Below are positions 39,049-53,264 of a DNA stretch of 64,000 nucleotides, in pieces. The first letter of the stretch is position 1. Every line of letters begins with the position of its first letter. The position numbers and the translations under genes were made by a program. Below the pieces are notes generated by a model. That model did not search any database. It worked only from the letters and a program-made list of their open reading frames with translations, and was not told the origin of the DNA. Origin of the DNA: Seriola aureovittata (taxonomy: Eukaryota; Chordata; Actinopteri; Carangiformes; Carangidae); the NCBI RefSeq assembly GCF_021018895.1, contig NC_079368.1, positions 12,874,501 to 12,938,500 on the forward strand, given 5' to 3'.

Positions 39049-42000
39049 CATCCCCTTCGCCCGGGCGCCTGTGCCACACCACCCACCCCTGTCGTTCTGC
39101 ACGATGTAACCTAGCAACTATTTAATTAAAATAGCATCAGCAAGGATAGAGGCTTTTTTCCCTCCCTTGCAAGGATTTCCTCCAATCTCAGTGCTTTTCA
39201 GCACACCATGAATCAAAACTGACGCCATGTCTGCCACTGTATTGTACTCCTCACATCCTCTCCTTTGTTTCTACGTTTGATTAGTTCCACAAAATCTATA
39301 GCTTGCATCATTGACACCTGATTGGTAGAAGGTACCTATGTCCTATATCTAGTGTGCTGGCACTATATCGATGCTTTAACTGGCCAGAGATTTAATGCAG
39401 GACATTATTATGCCACAGAGTTGTACAAACAAGGCCATCACCTCTCTGTCCTTCAGACTAGTCTATCAGGAATAATAGAATGTCTCCTCTTCAAGCCCTT
39501 CTCCTCCTGCTGCTCTTCTTACCCCCCTCTCTCGTGCCTCCTTTTCTCTTTGTATGCCAAATCACAGCACCCCCTGTTTCGACCTAAAAACAGGCGCCTC
39601 TTACCATGCTCTACATGTGTGCCAATCTCGGGCAATACGGAGCAATTAGAGGAAATGTGAAGCAGCTCTGCATGTCAGCGTACATTGGACTCACTGTCAC
39701 TCAAACCACATCCATGACTTCTCTGCTCTGAGAAACAAACAATGCAGCAGTATTCCGGTTCAGGGCTGTCAAAACAGAAGGCCCAACCTCGAACTCTTCC
39801 TCTCTCCCTCTCTCTGTGTCTTTTCTCTCTCGTGCTCTTTCTGTAGCTAATGGATACCCTGATGTGTCACAGAGCAGTGAAGTTATCTGTCCTTTCTTGA
39901 TTTTCCGTAATGTAACGTTCTGTATAGTACAGGTGCAGCTGAAGGATACACAGAGCTCTTTTCAGATGCTCTCGATAGGAGGACCTCTGTCATTACTTAA
40001 GAAGCAGTGTAGTGAAAGTCATGGTAAATGGCTTTAATGATCCTCCCTCCAAATGGGCACATTATAGCGTTGACCTCTGCTTCAGGTGCTTTCATGCTTT
40101 CCACCAAAAATTACATATTTCTCCCTCTTATGTCCCTCTTTCTTTTCTCTTCTTTTCCCGCAAAACCACTCCAGACATTGCAATTCAAACACAGACATTT
40201 GAGACCAGTGAAAGTGTTAAGAAATGTAAAAGAATAAAATCACATACACACTCCTATCTAACAGTTACTGAGAAAATCACTTTAAACCCAATTTAAGGGG
40301 GTGCTGGCACTGGACCATTAAGTATCATCTTTTCAATAAAAAGTATCAATGGAGGAAAATCCTCTTAACTTGAAGAGAATATTCAAAATTTGAGTACGTG
40401 TCTGATGACTTGAAAAGGACTGGAGGCCAGAAAGATTTGGATTTGGTGGTATATCTATTTGCTTGGAAATTTTGATTTTAAAAGTCAATCATTTGGGATA
40501 TTTTTTAATTTATATTTTTTGTTTAAAACCCTTTCTTATATTGAATAAGTGAGACTGAACAGTTGCCTCTTTTTGAGATTAAGAAACACGACAAAATACT
40601 GTACTGTAAACACTAATGCTGAATTGGAATTAATCTGCCTTTGTACAAGGATGAAAAACTAAATTTTGTGGCTAAAAATGATACATTTTAATGCAGTGAT
40701 AATGTTTTAACCTGCAAGGGCAGATGTAAAATATTCCCTCATTTTCATAAATGTACATACGCATTATGTATCTCTAAGATTAATTCTGTAATCATCTGAA
40801 TTCAGCATTGCTCATAGCCCATATAGCCTATGTAAATCTTTGAAAGTGTGTGTTCACACAGTGATTTGCATAATGGCACATGATTTTGACAGGCAGGACG
40901 AGAGAGAGGGACCCCTTGACATTTTTATAATGGCACTTTACAGGGTGGACAACGGTGGGGGTAGGGTGGCATATAGGAGGCAGTGCTGCTGGAACAAAAT
41001 ATAGGAACCTCCGGTGTATCGCACTCATGAAGCGAGACAGTGACCTACAGTATGTTCTGTTATTCAGCACACTGTGTTTCACACAGAGGAAGCTGCCTAA
41101 ACATGGGCAGAACACCACTGTATGCAGGACATTGCCACCGGTAATTGAAGAATTTATCAGCATCTATTGTTAATAGGTCTATTACTCCATCATTCCATCA
41201 AACCTAAATTTTTGACTTTGTTTAGTGCAAAAGATGAGACTTTAAACTGCTCAGACAAACATTCGAAGAGGCTGTTGAAAAATTAGTATAAGCTGATTGA
41301 TGGAAAAAAAAGTAGAGCATATTTCATTAGTGTATCACATCTGTACTGGGTCACATCCACTGAGATCTTCATATTGATGCTCTAGAAAAGGATTTTAATT
41401 CTTCAAAGATGACAATTTCACATTTCAGGCATAGTAGTTATTCTCTCACAAGCCATAACCTCAGAGCATTTAACCTAATTTATCTCAGCCCCCATTGTGG
41501 AAAGAATATTTTCATATGTGTCAGAAAAGCATTTTATAACAAACTCTACTTATGGATTTTCCTCCTGGGTTACATCAGTCAAATTCAATCTGGCAAACAT
41601 GTCCCTTGTCAATACCGATGAGATTGATAGAGTCCCAAATCACAGAATGGGGCATGTACGGCCGACACTGAGGTCTGTGGGAGAGGCCACCAGCAAAATA
41701 AAAGGTCGCGGACTTCGATGGCTCTCCCTTTGCCCTGACACACGCCCTTACGTCTTGTCTGAGTGACACGTGCAACAATGCTGTTTTTTCATCCTACCAA
41801 AACAGCTCAGACAATGCTGCGGCCTAGAGCCATATGCTGCGCCTATGGCCATCCACAAGTCCCACCATCTATTCATCCGTGGGAACGTGGGTTAGACAGA
41901 GAGGGCTGTCTGGGGTGAGGATAATTTTTTGTCATATAGTCTGGGACATGACAAGACAAGAGCACTGAAAAAACAGCAGTCAGTCGTGAGAAAGTAGATC

Positions 42001-42499
42001 AGACAAGATTGTTTCCACCACACAATGTTGGAGACAGTTCAGGTTGCAGCTGAGGAAGTCATTCTGATTTTATCCTAATTACCGTTTTTGATCAGTTTTA
42101 ACTAATATTAAAATATACAGAATCTGCACACTCTTTTTTTTTTTTTTTTGGATTTATAGCCAATGTAGCGTTTATAGTTGCACTTGAACTGTACTTTGAA
42201 GCTGAATAACATCTTAGAGCAGACTTGAGTTAGAGTTGCGACTTCGGGTAATTCCCAACAAATAATTTCTATACCAGATCTGGTATGAATCTGCTGTGTT
42301 CTGCACTCTTGAGCTCCTATTTTAAAAACGCACATCCGTCTCACTCCATGCTTCAAATCCCTGTCATCCTGACATGCATGCACACTCTCACACGTACACA
42401 GACACCTCATTAAAATGCATAAAACCCTCACTCACACACACACCCCTGCCGCATGCATTAATTAGCACGCTGGTAACAAGCTAGCCTCTCCATTCACAC

Positions 42500-42720
42500 C
42501 CTGAGCCTCTTTCATTAGCATGACAGTGGCTAGCAGCGGCCAGGGGCCCATAGGCTGCAAGGTTCTCTCCTCGGGGCCTCTGATTAATGGGAGAACCCCT
42601 AGGACGCAAAGCTCTCGATTCCTTTCATCATTGCACCCATGCAGCGTCTCTCAGATGATCCCCGGACCGCAAACTGTCAAGTATACCTGTTTCTATGGGC
42701 CCGGCCCCCTTTCCATCTCT
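42500..42720. promoter_or_regulatory. candidate conserved non-coding island
   Basis: A complex GC-richer block with the GATTAATGGGAG homeodomain-like motif, no stable open frame and no repeat, in AT-rich surroundings. Texture-based inference only. Confidence 0.2.
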
Positions 42721-44030
42721 TTGACTCTCCTCTCCATCTCACCACACTCCATCCTTCCTCAACTCACTCTGACCCACTCCAGTGTACTTTCTTCCATCTC
42801 AATCTAATTGTCACCTCCTATCTTTCCCCAGACCCTAATGGGCTGCTTTTTTTTTTTTTTTTTCAATATCGTTCCTAATACATGTATGCAAAAGAGGGAG
42901 GCCTGACTGGTGTCGGTCTTCTTTTTTGCACATAGATGCAGATCACACAGGCGTGCTATTTCAGGTCGGCTCTTGGATTCACAATGGCAGCCCCAGGTGA
43001 CCCAGAGAAGAGTGCTCATTCTATAAAGGCTTATCCTTATTTCTCACTCCTATAGAAACCACCTTTCCCCTTCTCAGCGGTGAGAGATCCGGACGGCCTT
43101 ACACCTGACGTACAGGGTGGCTATCATCTCCAGGCCTCGCCCACCAGGGTCTCCTGCCATCCAGCCTGGATTTCAAGGCAAAACGTCTCATTAGCTGTGG
43201 TCCTTGAAAGAAGGGCACTCAATTTCAAATTCAGTAACACATTCCCTTTGAATGGAACTAGAAGGCAAAGGAGAAGAGAGAGGGAGAGGATGGAGAGAAA
43301 GAAGACATGGGAGACGATCTCAGTCGAAGGCTGAGGCCTTGGACCCAGAGGGAGGGAGAGCAGAGAGGGGAATAAGGTCTGCTGAGGCAGCCATAATTTC
43401 ACGCCATCATTACCTCTATGGGCTGGAGATTTATGCTAATGCCATTTCAGGAGAGAAGTGCTGGACAAAATAGGTTAAGGGGGTAAAAAGAAACCTGTGT
43501 AGTTGCTTGGGCACGGTACAGGCCTGATTTTTTTTTCAGCATTGAACATGCATTTCAGTATCTGGTTTTCAATTTGTCCAATTTGTACTGGTGATTGTTT
43601 TAATTTAATTTCCACACTAATTCTCAGTTGATCAAGGATGTTAACATTTTGGCATACAGTGCATAGTATGTAAGATTATAGGAAAAAATGTACAGGGCGA
43701 CGGCATCAGGACAAGAAAGGCAAAGGCTGCTTGACTGGTTAAAGCTAAGACCAACTACGAAATCAATTAGTACGATGCCAAAATGCAAGTGATGTCTTTC
43801 AATACATCAAGCATAGCGTTCTGACCCACTAATGAGTTGATATTGCCTATTTGCATTAATCTAGTGATTTACTACCCTCTTGTGGCTGCAGTAGATGTGT
43901 CCCTGGAAGCTAGCTTGGCTACCAGCCATTCCATTTATCACTTCTGTCATTTTTGTGGGTGTAGGCGTGTCCCGTTGACAAAGGCTGGGGTTCGTTAAGC
44001 GGGGAGGAGAGCAGCCTTTTTTTGGACGTT

Positions 44031-44042
44031 TGCGCATGCGCA
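44031..44042. promoter_or_regulatory. perfect NRF1-type palindrome TGCGCATGCGCA
   Basis: The 12-bp palindrome matches the consensus for nuclear respiratory factor 1 exactly and has CpG at both arms. Flanks are GC-richer on the left (43960-44030). NRF1 sites usually sit at promoters, but no transcript is evident here. Confidence 0.4.
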
Positions 44043-44240
44043 TTTTGGATAATCCTGGGATATCAAGTGGCTAGCTACAGCTAGCTACAGACAAGTGTGC
44101 TTGTCAACCTGTCCTTGACTCAGCTTCCACCGTTCTGAAATCAATTATAATATTGTATGCATTATCATACACATGCACATGCATACACAACTAAATTTGT
44201 ACATTAGAATATTATTCCCACAGTTTTTTCTTCCTAATCA

Positions 44241-44802
44241 TTAAAGGGATAGTTCATGGTATTTGATGTGGGGTTGTGTGAGGTACTTATACATAGGATA
44301 TACAGTAGATTCAGATTGGCGCTCCACCAGTTTAGAGAGCCAGCTGGACCATGTACTGCTGTGGATGGGGCCAGCCACAAAAACATGCTTTAGCCCCTTT
44401 TAAAAAATGTACACTGAAAAAAGCCAATGTCAGTTGAAGTGCATACTATATTTTGAATATTTTCATCACTTTCTTCCTTTGGAACTACATTTTCTCAACC
44501 GTTGAACTACCATATCCCTATGCACAAACGCGCCTATGCTTAGCTCTTTGTGACTCTAGCAGCTGTGTAATACATTCTGTGCAATAGGTGGACTTTTTTT
44601 TTTTTTTAAAGGCGCTAAAACATGTTTTTGCGGCTGGCCCCCTCCACAGCAGGAGGCTACATCACTCAGCTTCTGTGCCGGGGCTCGTGTCTACTTCTTC
44701 AAACTGAGAGGGCGCTGAGCCGAATCTTCTGCAGGTAATACACTGACTATGTATAAGTACCTCACACAACCCCACATCAAGTAACCCGAACTATCCCTTT
44801 AA
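44241..44802. mobile_element. fold-back MITE with long terminal inverted repeats, 562 bp
   Basis: Starts TTAAAGGGATAGTTC and ends GAACTATCCCTTTAA. The left end to about 44300 matches the reverse complement of the right end over about 55 bp with few changes (shared GATGTGGGGTTGTGTGAGG). Pairing resumes inside: GGGGCCAGCCACAAAAACAT near 44367 pairs with ATGTTTTTGCGGCTGGCCCC near 44622. No transposase is encoded, so it is a non-autonomous DNA transposon derivative. Both ends carry TTAA, which could be the target-site duplication, but the superfamily is not decided here. GGGATAGTTC termini are common in fish genomes. Confidence 0.85.
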
Positions 44803-47800
44803 GAGGAAGCAGTAGCAAGTAAACGAGTAAATTACACTGTGATTTATCATCTCAAATAAGTCGTCTTATTACTTTTTAGTTATCATATTAATATATTTTC
44901 CTTTCAGTTAATCAAGGTGTAGCGTTCTCTGAGACAGATCTGTACATTTCAGAAGTTGGAGACAGCATATTGAGGCAGGAAAACACAGGCTTCTGCACTG
45001 TCACTGGAGTGTGCCATTGTCAGTTGAAGATTACCATAGAAGTGATTTTACAGATATTTTTCCTACAGACTGCACATTTTATATGTTTATACAGTCAGTT
45101 GAAAAGAATAAGCCTTATACTTATTCAGCCAGTAAGGAATGCAGAAAGCTGACGATGACCAGACAGAGAGCTGTAAGTTTCAGGAGAGAGACTTTCAGCA
45201 CGGGAAAGACAGGCAGCACAAAACCATGACAATGGTAAAGGGAAATTTTATTTTATATATTTTATGTCACACACTGGCATCGTTCCATGAGATACAGTAC
45301 TTTACCTAAGCTGACTCCTGACATCCATTTTGTCAGCCCCCTGACACTGTATTTCTCAAGCCAGTCAAAACTCCATCATAGCTTCACACCAGTCTAGACA
45401 GAGGTGAAAATCAGATTTGGCTCAACTGGGTGCTCCTGTCCTCTTTCCCTGCAGAGCTGAGAGCTCAGGTGGATGTCTTCCTAAGCTATATGGTGGACCA
45501 GGATTGCTCTGAGCTGAGTGGTATAGGATTCGTGATCTGGACCCCATACGGTTCCAGGATAACCTCCTGGAGCTCAAGAATGCTGGTCCAAGAACCTTGT
45601 GGCGTGGCAGCTACATACAGCACTGTCCCACTTTAATGATGGTTGTATGGCAGCGGCTATATGCAGCAGGGGGCGAGCTGGCTTTCTCCTAACGAGGAAC
45701 TGTCTCACAGAGAGACAGGTCAGGGGTGTGAGGGCCAGGCAGATATTGTAACATAACACATCACACAAAGATGAAGAAAATGTCATCGTCTGCCCCTCCA
45801 GCCAGAGCAGAACTAATAATTAGGATTAGTTGATATTACTAAAAGCAGGCAGGGGTCCTGGCATCCTGGAGGGTTTAATACTTAATGACCAACATGCAAC
45901 AGCTGAGAGGTTGCAGTGCAATAATGTAGGAATCGATCTGCGCTGACCTTTCAGTGATTCCTCATTCTGACCTATCGATCATGACACCTATTGATCTACC
46001 TTTCTGCTGTGTTCTGCTGCAACCGTAGACATCAGAGATGAGATCAGTGGTTGAGACCTGCACCATGGTGAGATGGAAGGGGGTGGATGGATAGTTATCA
46101 TCAGGCCCACCTGTCACTCCTCCAGCCTTCCTCGACAACCTGATCAGAACTCACGATAAACACCACAGGAGGTCAGGCTGTGGTAATAATAAACCAGTTG
46201 AAAGGATAAGGACACAGACAGAAAGGAGATACACTATGACAAGTTCCACAGCAAATGGTAGAAGCACCTCTAACAATATCAAGTGAAAGCAATTCTTCCA
46301 TCTTATTAATTCAGCAGATCAGATACACCTTGACAATACTGGATGATTATATAATGTTGATTCACATCAGGCATTTCTACCATACAAAGTGAAAAAAAAA
46401 GATGAGTAATTGGCTACAATTTAGCTCAGCATATGAATTGCAAAATTTCAGCTCCAAAAGCTACAAACCATGTGTAGTGATATGTCTCTGGATATTGATG
46501 ACATTGCTGCAAACACAGCGAGTGCTGCGTTGAATGTTTGGTGAACAGTGTGCTCAGGTACCAATATTTAGAATAAGAGGGCATCTAAGGGTTTCTAATT
46601 GTTACTTCCAAAAGGTGGAAAAAGCATAAATAGCTATGCCACAGCAGAACCCTGCTAGAGCATACCATCAGGGTCTCAGTGAGGGAGGATGGGATGATTC
46701 CACTTTGTGATTTAGGCCAAAATAATCGTCATACTTTCACCCAAAAAAAATTGTGCGGCTTTAGTTTTTACCAGAAAATGTGCTTCAACTATTTCAAGAA
46801 CACAGATAATTTCCCTTGATGTTTATTTTAAGTGATATTATTTCTATGCACCTACTGAATAAAGCTATTCACGTCAGTGACAGTTTCCTTGAAATCATTT
46901 GTCAAATGGAATTTGATTGCCTGTCATGTAGCCAGAATTGAGCAATAAGGATGTCTGCACTCCGTTTCCTATCAATGCATGACATTTGGCTTCTCTATAA
47001 GCATGTTTTACTTGCTATATTTCTTAGCTTTTGCACAACCAAGTGCCAATCACAATGATGCTATACATTAAGTAGATGATGTGATTTCCAGGCAAGAGAG
47101 TGCTCCTCACCTGCTGAAACTGATACAAATTTATGAAAGTGAGCATACTTTAATATAATGGCTGTCAAAAGTCAATTTCTCCCTCCTTAAGCCACCTCTC
47201 ACTGCTGCAAATTGAACTGTACCACACAGATACAGAGTGTGGAAAGAAGTCACACACAAATGGTAAAAGCTAGGAGGAAACTGTGTTGCACCAGGCAACT
47301 GCTGTCTGTTAGCGGTACAGGAGAGTGAGCACTTGTGCCCTACGGCACACTGCAGGGGCTAAAACGTTCCTCCACATCTACGCAGGCAGCTAAGAGACTG
47401 GAGGCATACATGGGATTACATCCTGTGCTATTGCCCTAGGCAGTCACCAGGAGAGGCCCTCACACATACAGTAATACATACACAAACGCATGCAACACGG
47501 TCGCAGTGAGGTGCAATCACACTCAAGCTCACAAATACACACAAAATGTAAAATAGGGTGTTTACTGTATATCCCATTTCTCCGAGATACAAAGGAAATC
47601 CACATTCTGGTCTCTGTTGGTCATTAATTGAAAACTTAATCATTCACTTTCCCTGTGGCAGTCAGCTGGTTACTAACTAAAAGAAATTCTCAGAGGAAGC
47701 AATGAATCTGTGCGTTTGAAAAAGGGTTGTTTTTATCTGAGGAACAGTTAATGCAAAGCGCAAACAGTCATTTAAATATTGTGAAATCTAAATCATCCAG

Positions 47801-47885
47801 TGTCAAATTAGGAATAGTTACTGTATCTGCATTTCCTTTCTCTGTGCCCAAGGTGACATATCTCCCTCCTTTACCACTCAAACAT
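44803..47885. other. non-coding DNA, no gene seen
   Basis: A coding-like but frame-broken patch at 45455-45640 is not recognised. The remainder is ordinary AT-rich sequence without repeats of note. Confidence 0.5.
45455..45640 (+). other. coding-like, frame-broken patch
   Basis: Preceded by CCCTGCAG, one frame reads ELRAQVDVFLSYMVDQDCSE and another continues IRDLDPIRFQDNLLELKNAG and GPRTLWRGSYIQHC. The switch of the better-looking frame suggests a decayed coding fragment such as a pseudogene or mobile-element piece, but the family is not recognised and chance is possible. Confidence 0.15.
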
Positions 47886-49206
<1,321 letters not shown>

Positions 49207-49620
49207 ATGCTGTATGACAATCTTTGTTTGCAGCCCTCCAACCCAAACAACCACATAGATCATCGTTTGTACCTCGGATACGACCCACAGGAGCCTCTAC
49301 AGCGGCAGGTGTACCAGACCGCCATCATTATGGATACAACAATAAACACGAGGTTAAGCTTATGGATCACTTGCTGTTTGGTTGGGTTAAGTAATAAATA
49401 CTATGTGGTTAGTTTTAGGAAAAGCTCATAGTCTGGGTTAAAATTAGCACATCCTTAAGGTTAGAGGACCTCCGTCATGACGGTTAAAATCATTAACACG
49501 CAGTTACAGATGTGGAACTGTCCTGGTTAACTATTGCTCTCAAATGGGAAACAAACAGTCATCTCCTATGTCAAAATCCTGTGTTTTGTTGACCCATCCA
49601 CCCCAGCGTACTTCTAATGT
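49207..49620 (+). repeat. interspersed repeat, copy A, with exon-like segment
   Basis: The 3' part (49577-49604, ending GTTGACCCATCCACCCC) resembles a second copy at 58280-58302, with GGTTAAAAT motifs at matching relative positions, as in a widespread fish repeat. The 5' part contains an open segment bounded by TTTGTTTGCAG (ending 49233) and AG/GTTAAG (about 49352), reading IDHRLYLGYDPQEPLQRQVY. It could be part of the repeat or an unrelated exon. Given the repeat context, a repeat is more likely. Confidence 0.45.
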
Positions 49621-51600
49621 GGACTTACACTGAAAAAGACACACTGTGGAAAAGCTTAACTAAGCTTTCAGAGTTCTCACCTTGTACTTTTTTTTTTTTT
49701 TTTTTATCTAAAACTATTCCTCAATTCACTATAGTTGGCTTATTTGTATCAAATCTGATTTAGTGTGATATTTTTTATCCAATGCCAGCAATAAATGGTT
49801 CAAATAAAGTATACTGGATGATTTAAAGCTGCACAATAGGAGATTAGTTTGAATTGCTTTTCCTTTGTGGTCACTTTACCAGGTGAGCTCTGTACTGAAA
49901 AAGCTAGTTAGCCACTAATTCTAACAAACTCCTTCAAATACACTGCTAAAAGAAAACACTCCTGTTAAGCTTTCATGCAATGTGATGTTTGATTTGTGAT
50001 AGTTTAAAGCAGCTGCAGCTTCTGCAACTAAAGTTTCATCTTAAGATGTCATTCTCAAATAAATGATTTTTGAGTATAATGGCTGTAAAATAAATTACAT
50101 CATGGCATATATTTTCTTCAGTGTTGCACTCTGTGTTTATTGTATCCATTGCAGGAGTGACTTTGTGATACACAAAGTAATTTACAAGTGCTGCCTTTGT
50201 GTCAAATGTACCATAAATATAATCTGCATTGGAAATTCCATTGAAGTTGTTGATTTTGTGGTCTCTATCCAGCATCAATAACAATCAGTTCCGTGATAGA
50301 TAAACTGAAAAAAATCAACAAAAAACAAAAATTAGTTTATTAATTGCAAATTCATAAAATAAAACCAGATGTGAATGCTGCAACAACCTAAACAAGAAGA
50401 GAATTACCTCCATTTGAATGAAAGGCTTGAAGCTACACTCACAGAAAAAACACCAAAACCAGCAGCTGTGCCTTCTTCTATACAATGCAGAGGAAAAAAA
50501 AGCTTTTAAGGGAAGAAAAAGCAAAGCCAGAGTGACACAACCTGGAAGAAACCTGCCAGAGTCAACCTTGACCGACATTATAAGACCCAGACTGAGTTTG
50601 CCTTCTTTCTGCTGCTGGTGTTAAGTGATATAATGACAAAATTTGTTAGAAAAGCTTTTTGATCAACTGTTTTTGAAATTTTATGACAGGCCTGTGGGTT
50701 TTTCTAATCAATGCAAAATGGCACAGTTTATTGACTTTGTCAAGTCCTGACAGCTACTACCCCACACAGCCTTAAACACTTAGAGTAATTCACTTCATTA
50801 TGTAGCACATCAAGGACAATTGTCTTCTCAGTTTCCACCTCTTTTTATTTTTGCATTTGAACTCTTCCAGGTGGAACATTGTTACTTTTAATGCGAACAG
50901 AAACAAATCTGGCTTCTTCTCTGTGGTTGCATATTGTGTTTGCTGGAGTAGAGCACAGTCGGTTGTGTCACATTGCTTGGCATTAACTATACTATCCATT
51001 CCACCGTTCCAATGTTAGAGGTCAACAAACTGAGACTTATTTTAGTCTTAGATCTATGGTTTACTTATTACAGTGAGTGGGTAGTGAAGATCTTGCGAAG
51101 GAAGTGGAAACATTAAGCTGCGGTGTTATTGCCAGCAACATGCTATTAGGCAGTTAAGGTGAGTGTACAAATCAGCTATCAATATCTAACTTTGTATGTG
51201 TGTGTCTGTGCAGAGACAACATGTTCATGTGCATGTTTGCCAATGTGCTTCAGTGCATCTTATAAAAATATATATTTTGTCAGTAACATCCTTGCCTAAA
51301 TCTCCCCGTGTTCCATTACCCAGTGATAGAAATCCTAGTGGGGAACTACAGCCAACTTGAATGCCCCCCACCCCCACCACCCTCCTTCCATACAACAAAG
51401 CATCTTGGGCTAGAGAAATACTGCTCCAAACCTTTGAGGTTGGATTGAATGAATGAAAAAAAGAGAAAATGTCATCTTCGAAGATTTCAGATAGAGAGTC
51501 TGACAATGAAAGTACATCAAAGGGAAATGCAGACCCCACAGTCTTCAAAAGGCACTGTGAGCAGCACATTCAGGGTTATTAAATAGATGAATATTGACAG
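49621..51600. other. non-coding DNA, no gene seen
   Basis: T18 at about 49688-49705. Otherwise AT-rich with short open frames on both strands and nothing recognised. Confidence 0.55.
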
Positions 51601-52045
51601 GGTTTTTCCTATTTGAGGTGAACGGCACCTCAGCTATCGCCACAGATCCAACAGGACCAGAGAGATGGCAAGCACAACCGGGCACTCTCCACCTCCCAGC
51701 CATTCAGAGCCGCCTTAATTGACAGGCAAAACCCTACAACGGCTCTTTTTTCCCCCTTCTCACCTCCTCGCTGCTAACTTTGCCCACTGGAACGAGCTGT
51801 TGCTGAGCCAATCAGAGGAGGTTTTGTTTGCTGAACTCCGATATGTCCTTCAGCACTTTGGCCCCATTCATCTCACCAAACAATCCCCCTAAGAATTTAA
51901 CTGGTGGGCAAACACACAGCACATGGGTAATGACGGGGGCACCTTGGCTGTCTGTGTGAATATTTACCCTGTCATCAAAGGAGGGGCCTGCATATAAATC
52001 TATGCCTGCACTCCCAAGTTCAGGTTCAGGCTTTGGGAGTGCAGG
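51601..52045 (+). promoter_or_regulatory. promoter-like block with CCAAT box, TATA box and hairpin
   Basis: CCAATCAG at 51808-51815, then CATATAAATC at 51991-52000, then a hairpin with arms CCTGCACTCCCAAG (52005-52018) and CTTTGGGAGTGCAGG (52031-52045), which pair fully with one bulged T around a 12-base loop. If the TATA box is used, transcription would start near 52020-52030, inside the loop. GC content is above the local background. No downstream ORF or clear donor is seen. Inference. Confidence 0.3.
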
Positions 52046-52414
52046 AGGCGAAGAGAGAAAGACAGCAAGTGAATAGTCCTCAGATCAGAACAGCCTATGG
52101 AATGCGATAGAGCCTTAAACCTATGGAATATGGAAGAAAATTAGCTTGCTTTGTAACTCTGCAGGCACGCAGAGGTTGTTTAAAATGTCAGATCCATGAA
52201 TAAATACATTTGAAAATAAAATGGCACCCTCCCACGCGTCAGGGCTATTTGACAAGAGATTTGTGGAAATGCTGTAGTGCATCCAAAGCATCCTGGACTT
52301 TTTTTTTTTTTCCCAGATCTAAAGGTTTAGTGCCCTCTTCCCACAATGAAATTGAAACAAAGTTTGGTTTTGAGTTTTGTGAAAAAAAAAGTTGTGACCT
52401 GTTCCACAATATTT

Positions 52415-52479
52415 CTATTCTGTTGTTTAACACCTGATAAACCATTCCTATTCCATTGTTCAACACCTGATAAACTCAA
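52415..52479. repeat. two-unit tandem duplication of about 32 bp
   Basis: The units share CTATTC, TTGTT(T/C)AACACC and TGATAAAC. The second differs at a few bases. Confidence 0.8.
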
Positions 52480-52784
52480 TTCGTAAGGGCCAGGAAACAA
52501 TTCTGCTAAAGAGAGAAGCAAGAAAATAGCTGCAATCAGCCACTAGATTGCAATGTTTTGTCTGCGATTTGGAAGAGTGGAGAGATTCTATCAGGCTAGT
52601 TCTTGTGGCTGATATGCTACTGGTAATACGTTCAGCCCAGGTAAACTTACAATGGGATGAATAGACACTCTCAAACTTTTATATATAGCACTCAGGAGCT
52701 AGCATGGTCTATTGGAGACAAACAAACCGTGCATCTCCATTTTTCTCCATGTGTAAAAATTCCCATCTCTGCCAATGTTTTTCT

Positions 52785-52802
52785 CCCCCCCCCCCCCCCC
52801 CC
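52785..52802. repeat. poly(C) homopolymer, 18 bases
   Basis: C18. Length uncertain. Confidence 0.85.
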
Positions 52803-53156
52803 TCAAGCTTGAGCAGACTGTAGCTTTATCATTACTTTGTCTCAGGGAAAAGAAAAAAGCATGAATTACATTCAGTTAATAAATAAGAAATTTATGATTA
52901 ACAGGAAAATATAAAACAATTTCTTCTTCTGAAATCAAAATTTCAAGGAATGTGGATTTTATTTATATTTATCATTCTCCCCGGGGATGACCTCAAAAAA
53001 TGTAAAGATGTGAAGAGGGCAGAGGGAATATTTAATGCATAAAAACAAAATGGCTGCCATTCATCACCACACATGCAAGCTGCACCAAGAGGAGAGAAAT
53101 GGCACAGATCCTCTCTGCGTATTGTACACCAGAGACCGTTTCTCTCTCAAGATCCT

Positions 53157-53177
53157 CTGCTGCTGCTGCTGCTGCTG
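53157..53177. repeat. (CTG)7 trinucleotide repeat
   Basis: Seven perfect CTG units, 36 bp upstream of a long GT tract. Not within a supported gene. Confidence 0.95.
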
Positions 53178-53212
53178 CTTCTAGCTTTGCACTCCACAGG
53201 AACAGTAGCAGT

Positions 53213-53213
<1 letters not shown>

Positions 53214-53261
<48 letters not shown>
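53214..53261. repeat. (GT)n microsatellite, 24 units
   Basis: Uninterrupted, followed by imperfect TG-rich sequence to about 53308. Confidence 0.97.

Positions 53262-53264
<3 letters not shown>

Larger units (their letters stand above)
37919..43850. other. downstream non-coding DNA, no gene seen
   Basis: Contains TG and CA microsatellites at 38594-38638 and 39001-39048, A-rich runs at 38346-38359, and T runs at 42129-42147 and 42846-42863. GC-richer, non-repetitive blocks at about 42500-42720 and 43070-43200 look like possible regulatory islands. Open frames of up to 178 codons owe their length to microsatellites. Confidence 0.5.
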
